A DNA stretch of 64,000 nucleotides from Aliterella atlantica CENA595 (GCF_000952155.1 NZ_JYON01000021.1:1-64000), one strand, 5' to 3'. Shown: positions 1-9,849, numbered from the stretch's first letter. The notes: a model not told the origin generated them from the letters alone. A program made the numbers and translations.

Positions 1-1
1 A

Positions 2-115
2 CAATTGCGACGGAGATTGTCTGACATTCTCAAAGACTTAACTCCAGAATTGATTGCTTCGCTTACAGGTTGGGAGTTTATTACTGATGCTGTATTAAGT
101 TTATCTTCACATTAA
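2..115 (+). CDS. C-terminal fragment of an unidentified protein
   Basis: An open frame enters from the left edge and ends at TAA 113-115, giving 37 residues that end in WEFITDAVLSLSSH. The other two forward frames are stopped early or do not look coding. I do not recognise the family; the piece is too short to assign. It converges on the leftward UPF0104 gene. Reading the sequence left of the window would show what it is. Confidence 0.4.
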   Translation, partial: QLRRRLSDILKDLTPELIASLTGWEFITDAVLSLSSH

Positions 116-338
116 ATTGGTATAAGAATCGGATTCAAGAAGTTGTGATTAGAACTAAATCCTCAGCCCAAATTGCTCCGATGCTATTCGGGGATGCTGT
201 CTTTTCGTTTCAAAGCGAATAGCAGCATAAGAACCGCGCTGTAATGGAATTGATAAACATAATCGGTTGAGATGCAAAGATGATCTGCGTTCGGTAAGCG
301 CTACTTTTATAAAAGGCATCGCAACTAATACACCTAAA
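116..338. other. intergenic, no gene seen
   Basis: This stretch lies between two convergent reading frames. I see no convincing gene, RNA or strong hairpin in it. Confidence 0.5.
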
Positions 339-1229
339 CTAAGTAGCTGCTTTTAATTCCCAAATCCAAGCTATTCCCGCCCCTACAGCTTCAGCGAGGA
401 TACTAATTAAGCGATAAACAGCCACAGCACTTAGCACAATACCTGGAGATAATACAGGAGATAAAAGCGCGATCGCTGTTGCTTCAAATACGCCAATTCC
501 CCCTGGTGCGCCTGGAACAACTAAACCGAGCAACCAAGCTAAACTAAAAGCACTCAGTAATATCAGAATTTGCTTAGGCTCTACAGGATATAGCGCTAAT
601 ACAGTCAAGATAAATCCAGCGCCTCGCAGTCCTAAAAATCCTAGTTCTCCTAATAAGGGCAAAAGAGGATATTGCTTTAACATCTGTTGGCTAGTAGATT
701 CATCTTTCCCCTTCATCTTGCCTATAAGCTTAAGTCCTCGATTCAAAATTGCTGGATGAATGGCGATTAAAACTATTGCTAAACCTAAAACTTGCCAACC
801 CCAACTTGCTTGTTGAGTGCCTAATAATGCTAAAACTAACGCTGCTGCTGCCATTAGTAATGGTTCTAGCAAAACGCTCAAAGTAGCAATGCTAGTAGAA
901 ACTCCGGCTGCTGTAGCTGCTTTAATTCGTCCGTAAAAATGCCAAACATTTCCTGGTACGTACTTAGCAATATTAGTTTTTAGGTAAACGCGAATAGCCC
1001 AACTACCTTTTACGGGGTAGTTAAGAAACTGTAGAATCCAACCCCATACCCACCCAGTCCAAATATGAGCAAGTAACGTTACAGCTAAAGCACCGCCCAG
1101 ATAAGCCCAGCCTGTTGCCTTAATTTGAATTGCTGCTACTTCTTGCCAATTAGCTTTGAGGGCTTGAGCGAGAAAAAATAGTACGCCGCCCAGAATTAAC
1201 CAACGTAAGAAAGGCTTGAAACGCTGCAT
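339..1229 (-). CDS. UPF0104 / LPG synthase-type integral membrane protein
   Basis: This is a 296-residue polytopic membrane protein with about seven or eight hydrophobic segments. It carries the UPF0104 (YbhN/AglD-like) signatures: a KTNIAKYVPGNVWH motif near residues 84-97 and a late PGAPGGIGVFEATAIAL motif. The family includes the flippase-like membrane domain of lysylphosphatidylglycerol synthases, but the soluble aminoacyl-transferase domain is absent here, so only the membrane part is present. The substrate is unknown; lipid or isoprenoid-linked transport is inferred from the family. It starts 4 bp after the trpE stop and is probably co-transcribed with trpE. The ATG at 1229 gives a natural N-terminal membrane segment. 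Confidence 0.8.
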   Translation of the reverse strand: MQRFKPFLRWLILGGVLFFLAQALKANWQEVAAIQIKATGWAYLGGALAVTLLAHIWTGWVWGWILQFLNYPVKGSWAIRVYLKTNIAKYVPGNVWHFYGRIKAATAAGVSTSIATLSVLLEPLLMAAAALVLALLGTQQASWGWQVLGLAIVLIAIHPAILNRGLKLIGKMKGKDESTSQQMLKQYPLLPLLGELGFLGLRGAGFILTVLALYPVEPKQILILLSAFSLAWLLGLVVPGAPGGIGVFEATAIALLSPVLSPGIVLSAVAVYRLISILAEAVGAGIAWIWELKAAT

Positions 1230-1233
1230 AAAC

Positions 1234-2757
1234 TTATTCGGAGCGATCGCGCTTCAAACATCGTATCGCCTGCAACAGCCCTCTAGCTTTATTTAAAGTC
1301 TCTTCGTACTCTTTTTGTGGGTCGGAATCAGCAACTATTCCCGCACCAGCTTGAACGCTCACAGTGCGATCGCGTAGTATCATTGTCCGAATGGCGATCG
1401 CGCTATTTAACTGTCCTTCAAAATCGTAGTATCCATAAACCCCCGAATACACGCCCCGCCGACAAGTTTCTAACTCGTTAATAATTTCCATTGCCCGAAT
1501 TTTCGGTGCGCCGCTAACAGTACCCGCAGGAAAACAAGCCTTCAGCAAGTCCCAAGCAGTACGTTTAGGGTCTAATTTACCAATAACGTTACTGACAATG
1601 TGCATAACGTGCGAATAGCGCTCGATGACCATTAATTCATCGACTTTTACCGTACCAAAAACGCAGGCTCTTCCCAAGTCATTGCGCCCTAAATCTACTA
1701 ACATGACGTGTTCGGCAATTTCTTTAGGATCGTGTAGCAAATCTTCAGCTAGCGCTACATCTTCTTGATGGGTTTTTCCACGCGGGCGAGTTCCAGCAAT
1801 TGGGCGTAATGTTGCTAATGTTCCATCTACAGGATCTCGTTCTGCTTTAACCATTACTTCTGGGCTAGAACCAATAATTTGCCAGTCTTTAAACTGAAAA
1901 TATGCCATGTAAGGCGAAGGATTAATTAAGCGCAAGGAACGATACAAAGCAAAAGGATCGCCTGTATATTCTGCTTCTAAACGCTGGGAAAGCACTACTT
2001 GAAAAATATCGCCAGCTTTGATGTAGTCTTTGGCTTTTTGGACGCTAGTACAATAATCTTGCTTAGAAATATTGCTAGTATATTCGGCAGCAGGCAATGA
2101 CTCTTGAGGTGGAGTCCATTCTAAAACTGTATCTTGGCTAGATAAAGGTAATTGCAGCTTGCCTACAAGGGCAGTTACGCGATCGCACGCTTGCTGATAC
2201 GCTTGTTGTAAATCTACATTAGCATCGCGTAAATCGGCATAAGCAATCGCCCAAATCTTCCTTTTTACTTGGTCAAATACTAAAATCTGGTCTACCTGCA
2301 TCCACAATCCATCAGGTAAATCGCTTTCTGTTGTTGGATATACAGGAACGCGCGGTTCGATCCAGCGGATCAACTCATAACCCCAAAACCCGAACAAACC
2401 ACCAATTCCAGGCGGTAGCTGCGGTAATTTAACTGGATTTACCGATTGCAGCAAACTTGTCAAAGTTACAAACGGATCGCCTGTAAATACATTTGTTGTC
2501 CCATCGCGGTGAATTTGCAACGTGCGATCGCCCCGACATTCTAAAATCCACAAAGGATCGCAGCCTAAAAAACTGTAGCGCCCAATATTTTCGCCGCCTT
2601 CTACCGACTCTAGTAAAAAACTATAAGGTTGCCCAGCGCAAACTTTGTACCAAGCAGAAACAGGGGTATCTAAATCTGCTACCCACTCTTGATACACCGG
2701 AACAAAATTGCCTTGTTTCGCCAGTGTTGAAAATTGGGAAAAATCGGGGTAAATCAC
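1234..2757 (-). CDS. trpE: anthranilate synthase component I
   Basis: This enzyme converts chorismate with ammonia or glutamine to anthranilate, the first step of tryptophan synthesis, with the TrpG amidotransferase as partner (not in this window). The 507-residue length is normal. The N-terminal regulatory part has the LLES motif (residues 48-51), which in this family contributes to tryptophan feedback binding. The C-terminal chorismate-binding domain has the typical GTRPRG, DLGRNDLGR and PAGTVSGAPKIRAME blocks. It lies downstream of psaD, an arrangement also known in other cyanobacteria such as Synechocystis, but a psaD terminator sits between them, so it probably has its own promoter. The UPF0104 gene follows by 4 bp. 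Confidence 0.96.
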   Translation of the reverse strand: MIYPDFSQFSTLAKQGNFVPVYQEWVADLDTPVSAWYKVCAGQPYSFLLESVEGGENIGRYSFLGCDPLWILECRGDRTLQIHRDGTTNVFTGDPFVTLTSLLQSVNPVKLPQLPPGIGGLFGFWGYELIRWIEPRVPVYPTTESDLPDGLWMQVDQILVFDQVKRKIWAIAYADLRDANVDLQQAYQQACDRVTALVGKLQLPLSSQDTVLEWTPPQESLPAAEYTSNISKQDYCTSVQKAKDYIKAGDIFQVVLSQRLEAEYTGDPFALYRSLRLINPSPYMAYFQFKDWQIIGSSPEVMVKAERDPVDGTLATLRPIAGTRPRGKTHQEDVALAEDLLHDPKEIAEHVMLVDLGRNDLGRACVFGTVKVDELMVIERYSHVMHIVSNVIGKLDPKRTAWDLLKACFPAGTVSGAPKIRAMEIINELETCRRGVYSGVYGYYDFEGQLNSAIAIRTMILRDRTVSVQAGAGIVADSDPQKEYEETLNKARGLLQAIRCLKRDRSE

Positions 2758-2818
2758 AACTTTGATTGCAAATAAAGATACCTATAAAATCTGTCGTCAG
2801 CGCGATCGCACTTTTCCT

Positions 2819-2858
2819 AAAAAAATTAGCCTCGGTAGTACAAACCAACCGAGACTAA
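2819..2858 (-). terminator. intrinsic terminator of psaD
   Basis: On the minus strand an 11-bp stem (arms 2848-2858 and 2826-2836, one mismatch, core CTCGGT/ACCGAG) is followed directly by a run of T at 2825-2819. It lies 44 bp past the psaD stop, which fits a Rho-independent terminator for a highly expressed gene. Confidence 0.8.
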
Positions 2859-2901
2859 CTTTGTACCATATAACTCGCAGCGGGAATAGAAATAGTTTTA
2901 A

Positions 2902-3366
2902 CTATTTTTCAGTTCTTTTCGCTTCGGGAGACTTAGGCTGTTCTGCGTCGTAAGTATAAATGCCGCTAAACTTCAACTTAGCAGGATCGGGGTTTCTGCC
3001 AATGTTGCGGTCTACGTAACGGACTTTTTCGCGCCCTGCATTTACTTTTTCTGGGAATACGCCATCTTTTGGATGCAAGTATTCAACTTCGCCACTAGGA
3101 TAAATCCGGTAGATTTTATAATCGTTGATTTTAAACTTAGTGCGTAGTTGCTGACCGCCTAGCGCGATACCATATTCCTTCCGAGCCAAGTATAAAAGGT
3201 TTTTACCTTGCCGCATGATGGCAGAACCACCAGTTGGCATTTCAAATACTTGTTCTTTGGGGCTTGTCCAGGTAATAGCGTATTTTTCTTCTCTTTCTGC
3301 TTTGGTAAGCAAGCCGCCAGTGCTGCCACCAAATATAGGAGTTTGTCCAGAAAGTTCTTCTGCCAT
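2902..3366 (-). CDS. psaD: photosystem I reaction centre subunit II
   Basis: PsaD is the stromal-side extrinsic subunit of photosystem I that forms part of the ferredoxin docking site and stabilises PsaC. The 154-residue sequence has the classic start ([20 protein letters not shown]), the [17 protein letters not shown] block, basic residues around [17 protein letters not shown], and [15 protein letters not shown]. It is a little longer than the usual 139-143 residues because of a charged C-terminal tail after [11 protein letters not shown]. The ATG at 3366 is preceded by GAGAG. An intrinsic terminator follows the gene. A perfect 15-bp palindrome lies about 70 bp upstream and may be regulatory. 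Confidence 0.98.
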   Translation of the reverse strand: MAEELSGQTPIFGGSTGGLLTKAEREEKYAITWTSPKEQVFEMPTGGSAIMRQGKNLLYLARKEYGIALGGQQLRTKFKINDYKIYRIYPSGEVEYLHPKDGVFPEKVNAGREKVRYVDRNIGRNPDPAKLKFSGIYTYDAEQPKSPEAKRTEK

Positions 3367-3417
3367 AAATTACTCTCTCAACGGTTTTTAGGGCATCGTA
3401 TCACCGCGATCGCGCAT

Positions 3418-3444
3418 ATATTACGTCTATGTTAGGAACTGTAA
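3418..3444 (-). promoter_or_regulatory. possible psaD promoter
   Basis: On the minus strand TTACAG (3444-3439) and TAATAT (3423-3418) are spaced by 15 bases, about 50 bases before the psaD ATG. The spacing is short and no transcript start is known, so this is only a candidate. Confidence 0.25.
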
Positions 3445-3450
3445 CAGTTC
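3436..3450. promoter_or_regulatory. 15-bp palindrome upstream of psaD
   Basis: GAACTGT-A-ACAGTTC is a perfect inverted repeat with a single central base, overlapping the candidate -35 of psaD. Its symmetry and place suggest an operator. It could also be a small hairpin at the 3' end of the upstream kinase transcript. Confidence 0.35.
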
Positions 3451-3477
3451 TTCTTTTGGGCGTGGGAAATCGGGCGC

Positions 3478-3506
3478 GTAGAGACGTAGCAGTGCTACGT
3501 CTCTAC
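3478..3506. repeat. 29-bp palindromic repeat (GTAGAGACG family)
   Basis: Two 14-base arms (GTAGAGACGTAGCA and its complement) flank one base. It lies just past the stop of the DICT kinase. Related copies lie at 39174-39194 and inside cbiA at 46616-46643. Confidence 0.8.
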
Positions 3507-3517
3507 AATATTTACGT

Positions 3518-5524
3518 CTACCCAATGTTTATTGCCGTTGGAATCGTAAAATGAAATTTGCTGCCGCGATCTTTGCCGTCTGATTCTGCCCAAATTTGAC
3601 CGCCCCAGCCGTTAACTATTTGGCGACAGATTGCTAATCCCAAACCCGTACCGCCTACAGTGCGCCGCAAAGAGCCTTCTTCTTGGTAGAAGCGATCGAA
3701 TACTACTTCCAAACGATTGGGTTCGATTCCCCGCCCATTATCGGCTACAGTCACTTCCACCATGCGATCGCCGTTAGAATGAGCTTCTATAGCAATTTGC
3801 CCTTGGGGAGGAGTAAATTTTCCTGCGTTATCTAGCAGTTTAGATATAACTTCAACTAACCAATCGCCATCGGCTCTAATTAAAGGTAAATGCTCTGGCA
3901 ATTGAGTAATAATTTTAGGCTGAGATTCGCTTGCAGTGCGAGTCCTAGTTCGGCTTAAAGCTAATTCTACGCATTCTTCTAACGATAATGATTCAACGTG
4001 CCATTGCACTTGTCCGCTTTCTAAAGATGACAGCGTGAGAAAATCTTGTACCAGTTTTCGCATTCTCTCTGAGTCGGCTAATGCGGTATTCAGCATTACT
4101 TGACGCAACTCTAAGGGCATATCTGGCTCTGTTGCCAAACTTTCTAAGCAAACTTGAATGGTTGATAAAGGCGTACGCAGTTCGTGACCTGTAATGGCAA
4201 TTAAGTTGCTACGCGTACGATCTAAAGCTTCTAGTTGCTGGTTGAGGTCTTCTAAGTTGGCGTAAGCTTCTGCTTGAATTAAAGCTGCGCCTACTTGAGT
4301 TGCGATCGCTTCTACTAAACCGACTTCGTTTACTTGCCACTGATGAGGTACAGCGCCGCAGTGGTGTAGCTCTATCATGCCCAGCAAGCGGTGTTGATAC
4401 GTTACAGGTACTATTAGCCACGAACGGATGAAAAAGCGGTTAACAATGGCTTGCAATGCCGCAGAATTAGCTATACGCTCGTCGGCGTGCGTGTCAGCGA
4501 TATAGATGCTTTCTTGTTGTTGAACTGCCGCTTGAAACAATAAATGTTCTTCTAAGGGCAAAGCTTGCCCTGTCACCGATGTTACTGCTGAATTTAAATA
4601 CTCGTGGCTAATTGTTGCAGTTTCGTCAGTTATGCCAGCGCGATAAATTAAACAGCGACACGCTGATAAAGCTTGCCCTAATTCTTCGACTGCGACTTTA
4701 AGAATTTCTTGGGGGTATAGAGGTTGTCCGCCAGTGCTGCCTCGGCGGATTGCTGCTGTAATAGAGTTGACTAAGCGTTCCTTAAGTTCTTGTTCGGCGA
4801 TCGCTCCGTAAGCTTTGAGTAATTTGTACTGTCCTGCTTGCAAATAAGTAACTAACCGCTGCACAAACGGATTGGGATCGATGTTAGAAAATCCTTGTTC
4901 TGGGGCTTTTGAAGTATTTTTTGCAGATTTACGCTTATTTGGGCGGTTAATGCCAAAAAAAGCTCGTGCTTGCTCAACTTTATTGCTTAATTCTGGTCGA
5001 TAACTTAATACTCGCTCTAATAGTAATTCTGCGGCTTTAAAAGCAACTTGGCGATCGCTCGTCCATATCCCCTCAAATTGGCGCGATGGATCGACATCGA
5101 AATTATTAGGTAAAGAAGGCTTCTTTTTGCCTGCATTCATAAATCGCTCTCTACACACCAAGCAAGTTGCGTACTGCTTACCGATGACGATTAAATGCCA
5201 TTCTTGACTTAGAGCATCTTCTAAGTCGAAAGCGATCGTCTCATAGAAACCAGAAGCGTTAGCAAAATCAGTCTCTAGGGCAGACAAAACATAAACTTGG
5301 TCGGTACGTTGGGCAAGTCGCCTGTAACGATGAGCCTCTTGGCGATAGTAGCGTTCGCGCTGAAAACTAGCAATTAGCAAAGGGCGGTCGCTATTAGAAG
5401 CTAGCACTTGATCTTCCATCGCGTGAGATAGCGCGGTTAAGGAAGCTTTGAAATAAAGCTGAGGTCTTAGGTGTGGTAAAGCTTCGAGAAGATCGCTAAG
5501 TACGGAAACCGTAGAAATGCTCAT
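3518..5524 (-). CDS. DICT-GAF hybrid sensor histidine kinase
   Basis: This is a 668-residue soluble sensor kinase without membrane segments. An N-terminal DICT sensory domain occupies roughly residues 1-130, a variable linker follows, and a GAF domain lies around 270-420. The kinase core has the H-box ITGHELRTPLS with phospho-acceptor His447, the N-box DNAGKF (Asn566), G1 DNGRGI (596-601) and G2 GGTGLGLAI. DICT domains are found mainly in cyanobacterial two-component and GGDEF proteins; the ligand is not known here, although GAF domains without the chromophore Cys context usually bind small molecules. No response regulator is adjacent, so it is an orphan kinase. Upstream (5525-5963) is a long non-coding leader region. 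Confidence 0.88.
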   Translation of the reverse strand: MSISTVSVLSDLLEALPHLRPQLYFKASLTALSHAMEDQVLASNSDRPLLIASFQRERYYRQEAHRYRRLAQRTDQVYVLSALETDFANASGFYETIAFDLEDALSQEWHLIVIGKQYATCLVCRERFMNAGKKKPSLPNNFDVDPSRQFEGIWTSDRQVAFKAAELLLERVLSYRPELSNKVEQARAFFGINRPNKRKSAKNTSKAPEQGFSNIDPNPFVQRLVTYLQAGQYKLLKAYGAIAEQELKERLVNSITAAIRRGSTGGQPLYPQEILKVAVEELGQALSACRCLIYRAGITDETATISHEYLNSAVTSVTGQALPLEEHLLFQAAVQQQESIYIADTHADERIANSAALQAIVNRFFIRSWLIVPVTYQHRLLGMIELHHCGAVPHQWQVNEVGLVEAIATQVGAALIQAEAYANLEDLNQQLEALDRTRSNLIAITGHELRTPLSTIQVCLESLATEPDMPLELRQVMLNTALADSERMRKLVQDFLTLSSLESGQVQWHVESLSLEECVELALSRTRTRTASESQPKIITQLPEHLPLIRADGDWLVEVISKLLDNAGKFTPPQGQIAIEAHSNGDRMVEVTVADNGRGIEPNRLEVVFDRFYQEEGSLRRTVGGTGLGLAICRQIVNGWGGQIWAESDGKDRGSKFHFTIPTAINIG

Positions 5525-5963
5525 GGCTGTCTTTTAGAGTCGTTGCACCCCAGTTGCTTGCTGTCTACAGCGCAAGTAGCACTCGGTATAGGCATCTGAA
5601 ACTGGTGTTTTAGCACTGCTATATAGATTAATTGTGGCGATCGCTTGGGTAGTGATGCCATAAAAATAATGTTTATAAACTTATCCTACCGAGCATTGCG
5701 ATCGCTTTTGCTAAATTTGCTGCCTTGAGCGCGAAATAGTGTACTGAGATCGCCCGTCAAATGTTATATCTTCTGTATGGCACTGACTAAAAATGGATCG
5801 AGGATGCAAAAAATCGGTATATGCTTAGGGGTGCTATAAGGAGCGATCGCAGCAAATTAGCGATCGTCACTCTAGTTTATTAGTACCGTTGTGTCTTAAC
5901 CCCGATTGGATTTAACCCCTTGCCCACAGCTAATTGCTAAATAATTTTCTCTGACTTGAAAAT
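5525..5963. other. intergenic region between divergent genes
   Basis: About 440 bases separate the divergent kinase and glycosyltransferase genes, so two promoters are expected here. It holds several HIP1-type GCGATCGC octamers. I see no RNA gene, and no hairpin that I could support. Confidence 0.5.
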
Positions 5964-6989
5964 ATGAAAATTGCCCAAATTGCTCCATTATGGGAGCGTG
6001 TTCCTCCTTTTCGCTACGGCGGAATCGAACTAATTGTTAGCCTACTTACAGATGAGTTAGTCCGTCGGGGTCACGAAGTTACTTTATTTGCTTCTGGCGA
6101 CTCAATTACTACTGCTAAACTCAAATCGGTACACGACCAAGCGCTGCGCCTCGATCCTACTATTAAGGAAGCAGGGCTTTACGAACAGATGATGCTTTCT
6201 GATGTGTACGGTCAAGCCCATCATTTCGATATTATTCATTCTCATGTTGGTTGTGCGGCGCTGCCTTACAGTCGTTTTGTGAAAACTCCAACGGTGCATA
6301 CTATGCATGGAGTTTTTACCCCAGATAATGAAAAGATGTTTCGTCAGTTTGCTTGGCAGCCGTATATCAGCATTAGCGAAGCGCAAAGAGAACCGCGTTT
6401 AGGTTTGAACTATATTCATACTGTCTACAATGGTATTGATACTTCTGTTTATCCGTTTTCTCCTACGCCCAGTCAACCTGCTTATTTGGCTTTTGTCGGT
6501 CGAATTTCGCCAGAAAAAGGACCAATTGAAGCAATTAAAATTGCTCGTGCTAGTGGTTTACCGCTAAAAATGGCAGGAAAAATTGATGCTGTAGATCGCA
6601 TTTTCTTCAAGGAAAAGGTGGAACAGGAAATTGATGGCGAACACATTCAGTATCTAGGTGAAGTTTCCCATGAAGAAAAGGTAGCGCTTTTAGGTGGTGC
6701 TACAGCTACTTTGTTCCCGATTACTTGGCGCGAACCTTTTGGATTAGTAATGATTGAGTCGATGGCGGCAGGTACGCCTGTTGTAGGAATGGCGCTTGGT
6801 TCTGTACCTGAAGTGATCGATCACGGTAAAACTGGTTTTGTTTGCCATTCTCTAGAAAAAATGATTGAGGCTGTTCCCGCCGCGATTAAGTTGGATCGGC
6901 AAGCTTGTCGCGATTATGTAGTTAGTAACTTTAGCGTCAAGTCAATGACTGATGAGTATTTGAGAGCTTTTGGTATAGTCTTAACTTAG
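5964..6989 (+). CDS. GT4-family glycosyltransferase
   Basis: This 341-residue cytoplasmic GT-B enzyme has the N-terminal acceptor-side Rossmann motif with the glycine-rich FRYGGIE loop, a central HTMHGVF block, and the donor-site EX7E motif (Glu257 and Glu265 in EPFGLVMIE). Family 4 members transfer sugars from nucleotide or phospho-sugars to lipids, polysaccharides or small acceptors; the donor and acceptor cannot be read from sequence. It is slightly short for GT4. It precedes a debranching-type glucosidase and a GH65 phosphorylase on the same strand, but with a 440-base gap, so co-transcription is unsure. A role in alpha-glucoside or glycogen-like metabolism is inferred from these neighbours only. 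Confidence 0.85.
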   Translation: MKIAQIAPLWERVPPFRYGGIELIVSLLTDELVRRGHEVTLFASGDSITTAKLKSVHDQALRLDPTIKEAGLYEQMMLSDVYGQAHHFDIIHSHVGCAALPYSRFVKTPTVHTMHGVFTPDNEKMFRQFAWQPYISISEAQREPRLGLNYIHTVYNGIDTSVYPFSPTPSQPAYLAFVGRISPEKGPIEAIKIARASGLPLKMAGKIDAVDRIFFKEKVEQEIDGEHIQYLGEVSHEEKVALLGGATATLFPITWREPFGLVMIESMAAGTPVVGMALGSVPEVIDHGKTGFVCHSLEKMIEAVPAAIKLDRQACRDYVVSNFSVKSMTDEYLRAFGIVLT

Positions 6990-7436
6990 AATTTGGGCAA
7001 CTATATTATAAGTGGCTAGCAGCTAGGAAGTAAGATTATTTAGCCTTCCTAGCTTATTTTTTTGCCTTTTGACTTTGGCGAAGCGGTTTGACTCTCGATT
7101 ATCTATATAAAATTAACGAGTTGTGTATAACTATTAAGGATGTTTACAATAGTTTATAGGCTTTCAGTTAAGAGTATGGACTAAAGTAAAGTAAAAGACT
7201 GAATATTCAATACGAGTAGTAAAAAAATTTGTAGCAAATATTCAAAAACTAAAACTTTCGTCATGAAAAAACTTGTAGATTTTTGAGTTTGTTTGAAGAA
7301 GTAGAAATACTCAAACTAGCGATCGCTTTTCACAACTAGAATCAGTATTTTTACTTCCACCGAGTCGTCAAGGCTAAAAAACCAAAAGCGCTCGTATGGT
7401 GTTAGAAATAAACCCTAGAAAGTAGAAATCTTGGCA
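6990..7436. other. intergenic, no gene seen
   Basis: AT-rich spacer before the debranching-type enzyme. One HIP1 octamer occurs near 7319. I see no RNA gene or terminator that I can support. Confidence 0.5.
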
Positions 7437-9686
7437 ATGACAGCGGATACGCTTATGACACCGGATCGAATTGCTGCCAATGGAATCGAATTTATTCCTG
7501 CGGAAGACGCGCCAATTACAGAATGGCCCTGTGTAATTAGCGAACGACCGCAGCCAACGTTAACGATAAAAGATGATGACATCTTTTTGGTTACAGATAC
7601 TCTAGGGAATATTTCTGGCTGTTTGGCTGAAGATGCTACAGCTAGTATGGGGTTGTTTTGCAGCGATACGCGGTTTCTCAACCGTTTAGAATTACAAATC
7701 GAAGGGCGATCGCCTGTATTACTCAGTAGTACCGCTGAAAAAGGATTTTTACTATCAGTTCTATGTACGAATCCAAATATTGAAGATCGCTTAAAACCCG
7801 ATACCTTGGGCATCCGCCGCGAACTTGCTCTGGCGGGAGCGCTGTTTGAAGAAATAGCAATATCTAATTACAGCACCAGTACAGTCAGCGTCGAAATTAG
7901 TCTGAGTTTTAATGCTGATTTTGTCGATTTATTTGAAATTCGTGGTTCCCATCGGGAAAAACAAGGCAGGCTCCTACGCGTCAAATCAGAACAAAACGGT
8001 AAATTACCACCCAACCCGCGCAACGAGCCGCTAATCCTTGCCTATCAGGGGTTAGATAACTTGATAATGCAGTCTCATATCGAGTTTCAGCATTGTCAGC
8101 CAACTTGTTTTAAAGGCTATACAGCAGTATGGCAGCTAGACCTCAAATCGCGCGAAACGCAAAAGTTGGGTTATCGCCTAGAATTGCTCGCAAGCGATCG
8201 CTCGGCATCAGCAATTAGCGCTCCGTCAACCTTGGGACAAGCCAAAGCAGCGGAATTTGCCGAAGAACAGCGTTGGTGCGACCAAATTACCCGAATTCGC
8301 TCTGACAAAGCTACTTTTAACCGTGTCATAGACAGAGCCGAGCAAGATTTATATTTGCTGAGGCAGTCATTTGGCAAACATAAAACTGTGGCGGCGGGAG
8401 TACCTTGGTATTCGACATTATTCGGACGAGATGCGATTATTACTGCTTCTCAGACTTTAATGCTCAATAGCGCGATCGCCAGAGAAACCCTGACACTGTT
8501 AGCGCTTTACCAAGGCAAAACAGACGATGATTGGCGCGAAGAAGAACCAGGAAAAATTCTCCATGAATTGCGCTTGGGAGAAATGGCACGCTGTCATGAA
8601 ATTCCCCATACGCCCTACTACGGCACAATTGATGCTACTCCCTTGTGGTTGATGCTGTATGCCGAATACTACGCCTGGACGTATGACTTTGAAACATTAG
8701 ACCGTCTGTGGTCTAATGCTTTAGCCGCGATGGACTGGATCGATCGCAATAGCAAAGAAACAGGCTACCTCGGCTACTTGCGTAAATCCCAACGCGGTTT
8801 AGCTAACCAAGGTTGGAAAGATTCTGGCGATTGTATAGTCAACAGTAAAGGAGAATTAGCCACAGGACCAATTATTTTATCCGAAGTCCAAGCGTACGTT
8901 TATGCGGCAAAAATCCGCCTAGCAGAAATTGCGCGGATGAAAAAGCGGATCGATTTAGCAGATCGTTGGCAAGAAGAAGCCAAAGAACTCAAAGAGCGAT
9001 TCAACCGCGACTTTTGGATGGAAGAGCGACATTTTTGTGCTTTGGCATTGGATGGAGATGGCAAACAAGTAGATAGCATTACCTCAAATCCTGGTCATTG
9101 CTTGCACTTGGGCATTCTCTATCCAGAAAGAGCCTACAGTGTAGCCGAAAGACTGCGAGCGCCCGATATGTTCAACGGTTGGGGAATTCGCACGCTTAGT
9201 AGTTTATCGCCCGCCTACAATCCGATGGGCTATCACATTGGTTCGGTATGGCCTCACGATAACTCATTAATCGGCATGGGATTGAGGAGTTTGGGACTAA
9301 TCGATCAAGCATTAGAAGTTTGCCAAGGCTTGCTCGATATGACGCTAGCTCAACCCTATCAACGTCCGCCAGAATTATTCTGCGGCTACGAGCGCAACGG
9401 CGACAGTTCCCCAGTACAGTATCCCGTCGCTTGTACTCCTCAAGCTTGGGCTACAGGTAGTATTTTTCAGTTATTGCAAATGATGGTGAATTTAGTACCT
9501 GATGCCGCTAATAACTGTTTGCGAATTATCGATCCAGCGCTACCAGAATCTATCGAGCGCTTATCGCTGCACAATTTGCGCGTTGGTACGACCTTGCTTA
9601 ACCTAGAATTTGAACGTTCGGGGACTACTACTGCTTGTCGGGTAGCAAAAAAACGCGGAAATTTGCGCGTTGTCATTGAAGCGTAA
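7437..9686 (+). CDS. amylo-alpha-1,6-glucosidase / glycogen debranching-type enzyme
   Basis: About 749 residues. The first ~330 residues form the beta-rich N-terminal domain typical of bacterial debranching-type proteins (GDE_N-like; FLVTDTLGNISG, MGLFCSDTRFLNRLEL). The rest is an (alpha/alpha)6 barrel like amylo-alpha-1,6-glucosidase, with GVPWYSTLFGRDAIIT, NQGWKDSGD and VWPHDNSLIGMGL blocks that carry the acidic catalytic residues of related inverting glycosidases. It probably hydrolyses alpha-glucosidic linkages, but the true substrate is unproven. The open frame also allows TTG at 7431; ATG 7437 is preferred. It lies 163 bp before the GH65-PGM gene, with a palindromic repeat in the gap. 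Confidence 0.85.
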   Translation: MTADTLMTPDRIAANGIEFIPAEDAPITEWPCVISERPQPTLTIKDDDIFLVTDTLGNISGCLAEDATASMGLFCSDTRFLNRLELQIEGRSPVLLSSTAEKGFLLSVLCTNPNIEDRLKPDTLGIRRELALAGALFEEIAISNYSTSTVSVEISLSFNADFVDLFEIRGSHREKQGRLLRVKSEQNGKLPPNPRNEPLILAYQGLDNLIMQSHIEFQHCQPTCFKGYTAVWQLDLKSRETQKLGYRLELLASDRSASAISAPSTLGQAKAAEFAEEQRWCDQITRIRSDKATFNRVIDRAEQDLYLLRQSFGKHKTVAAGVPWYSTLFGRDAIITASQTLMLNSAIARETLTLLALYQGKTDDDWREEEPGKILHELRLGEMARCHEIPHTPYYGTIDATPLWLMLYAEYYAWTYDFETLDRLWSNALAAMDWIDRNSKETGYLGYLRKSQRGLANQGWKDSGDCIVNSKGELATGPIILSEVQAYVYAAKIRLAEIARMKKRIDLADRWQEEAKELKERFNRDFWMEERHFCALALDGDGKQVDSITSNPGHCLHLGILYPERAYSVAERLRAPDMFNGWGIRTLSSLSPAYNPMGYHIGSVWPHDNSLIGMGLRSLGLIDQALEVCQGLLDMTLAQPYQRPPELFCGYERNGDSSPVQYPVACTPQAWATGSIFQLLQMMVNLVPDAANNCLRIIDPALPESIERLSLHNLRVGTTLLNLEFERSGTTTACRVAKKRGNLRVVIEA

Positions 9687-9688
9687 CA

Positions 9689-9730
9689 ATAGGGGCGCAA
9701 CGTAGGGGCGCAATGCCGTCGCGCCCCTAC
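9689..9730. repeat. palindromic repeat (GTAGGGGCG family), tandem partial copy
   Basis: A partial AGGGGCGCAA unit is followed by a hairpin with arms 9702-9711 and 9721-9730 (GTAGGGGCGC and its complement). It lies just past the stop of the debranching-type gene. Related full copies lie at 37159-37186 and 42340-42367. Confidence 0.75.
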
Positions 9731-9849
9731 CGCATCTATTAAGTTTTGTATCGTTCACGTAACAATTGCCAATAAATCTAGCGCTGTGGGAATGCTAGAA
9801 TGAGCAATTTTTGAAGCAAACACATTATTTAAGTTGAGATATATAAATC

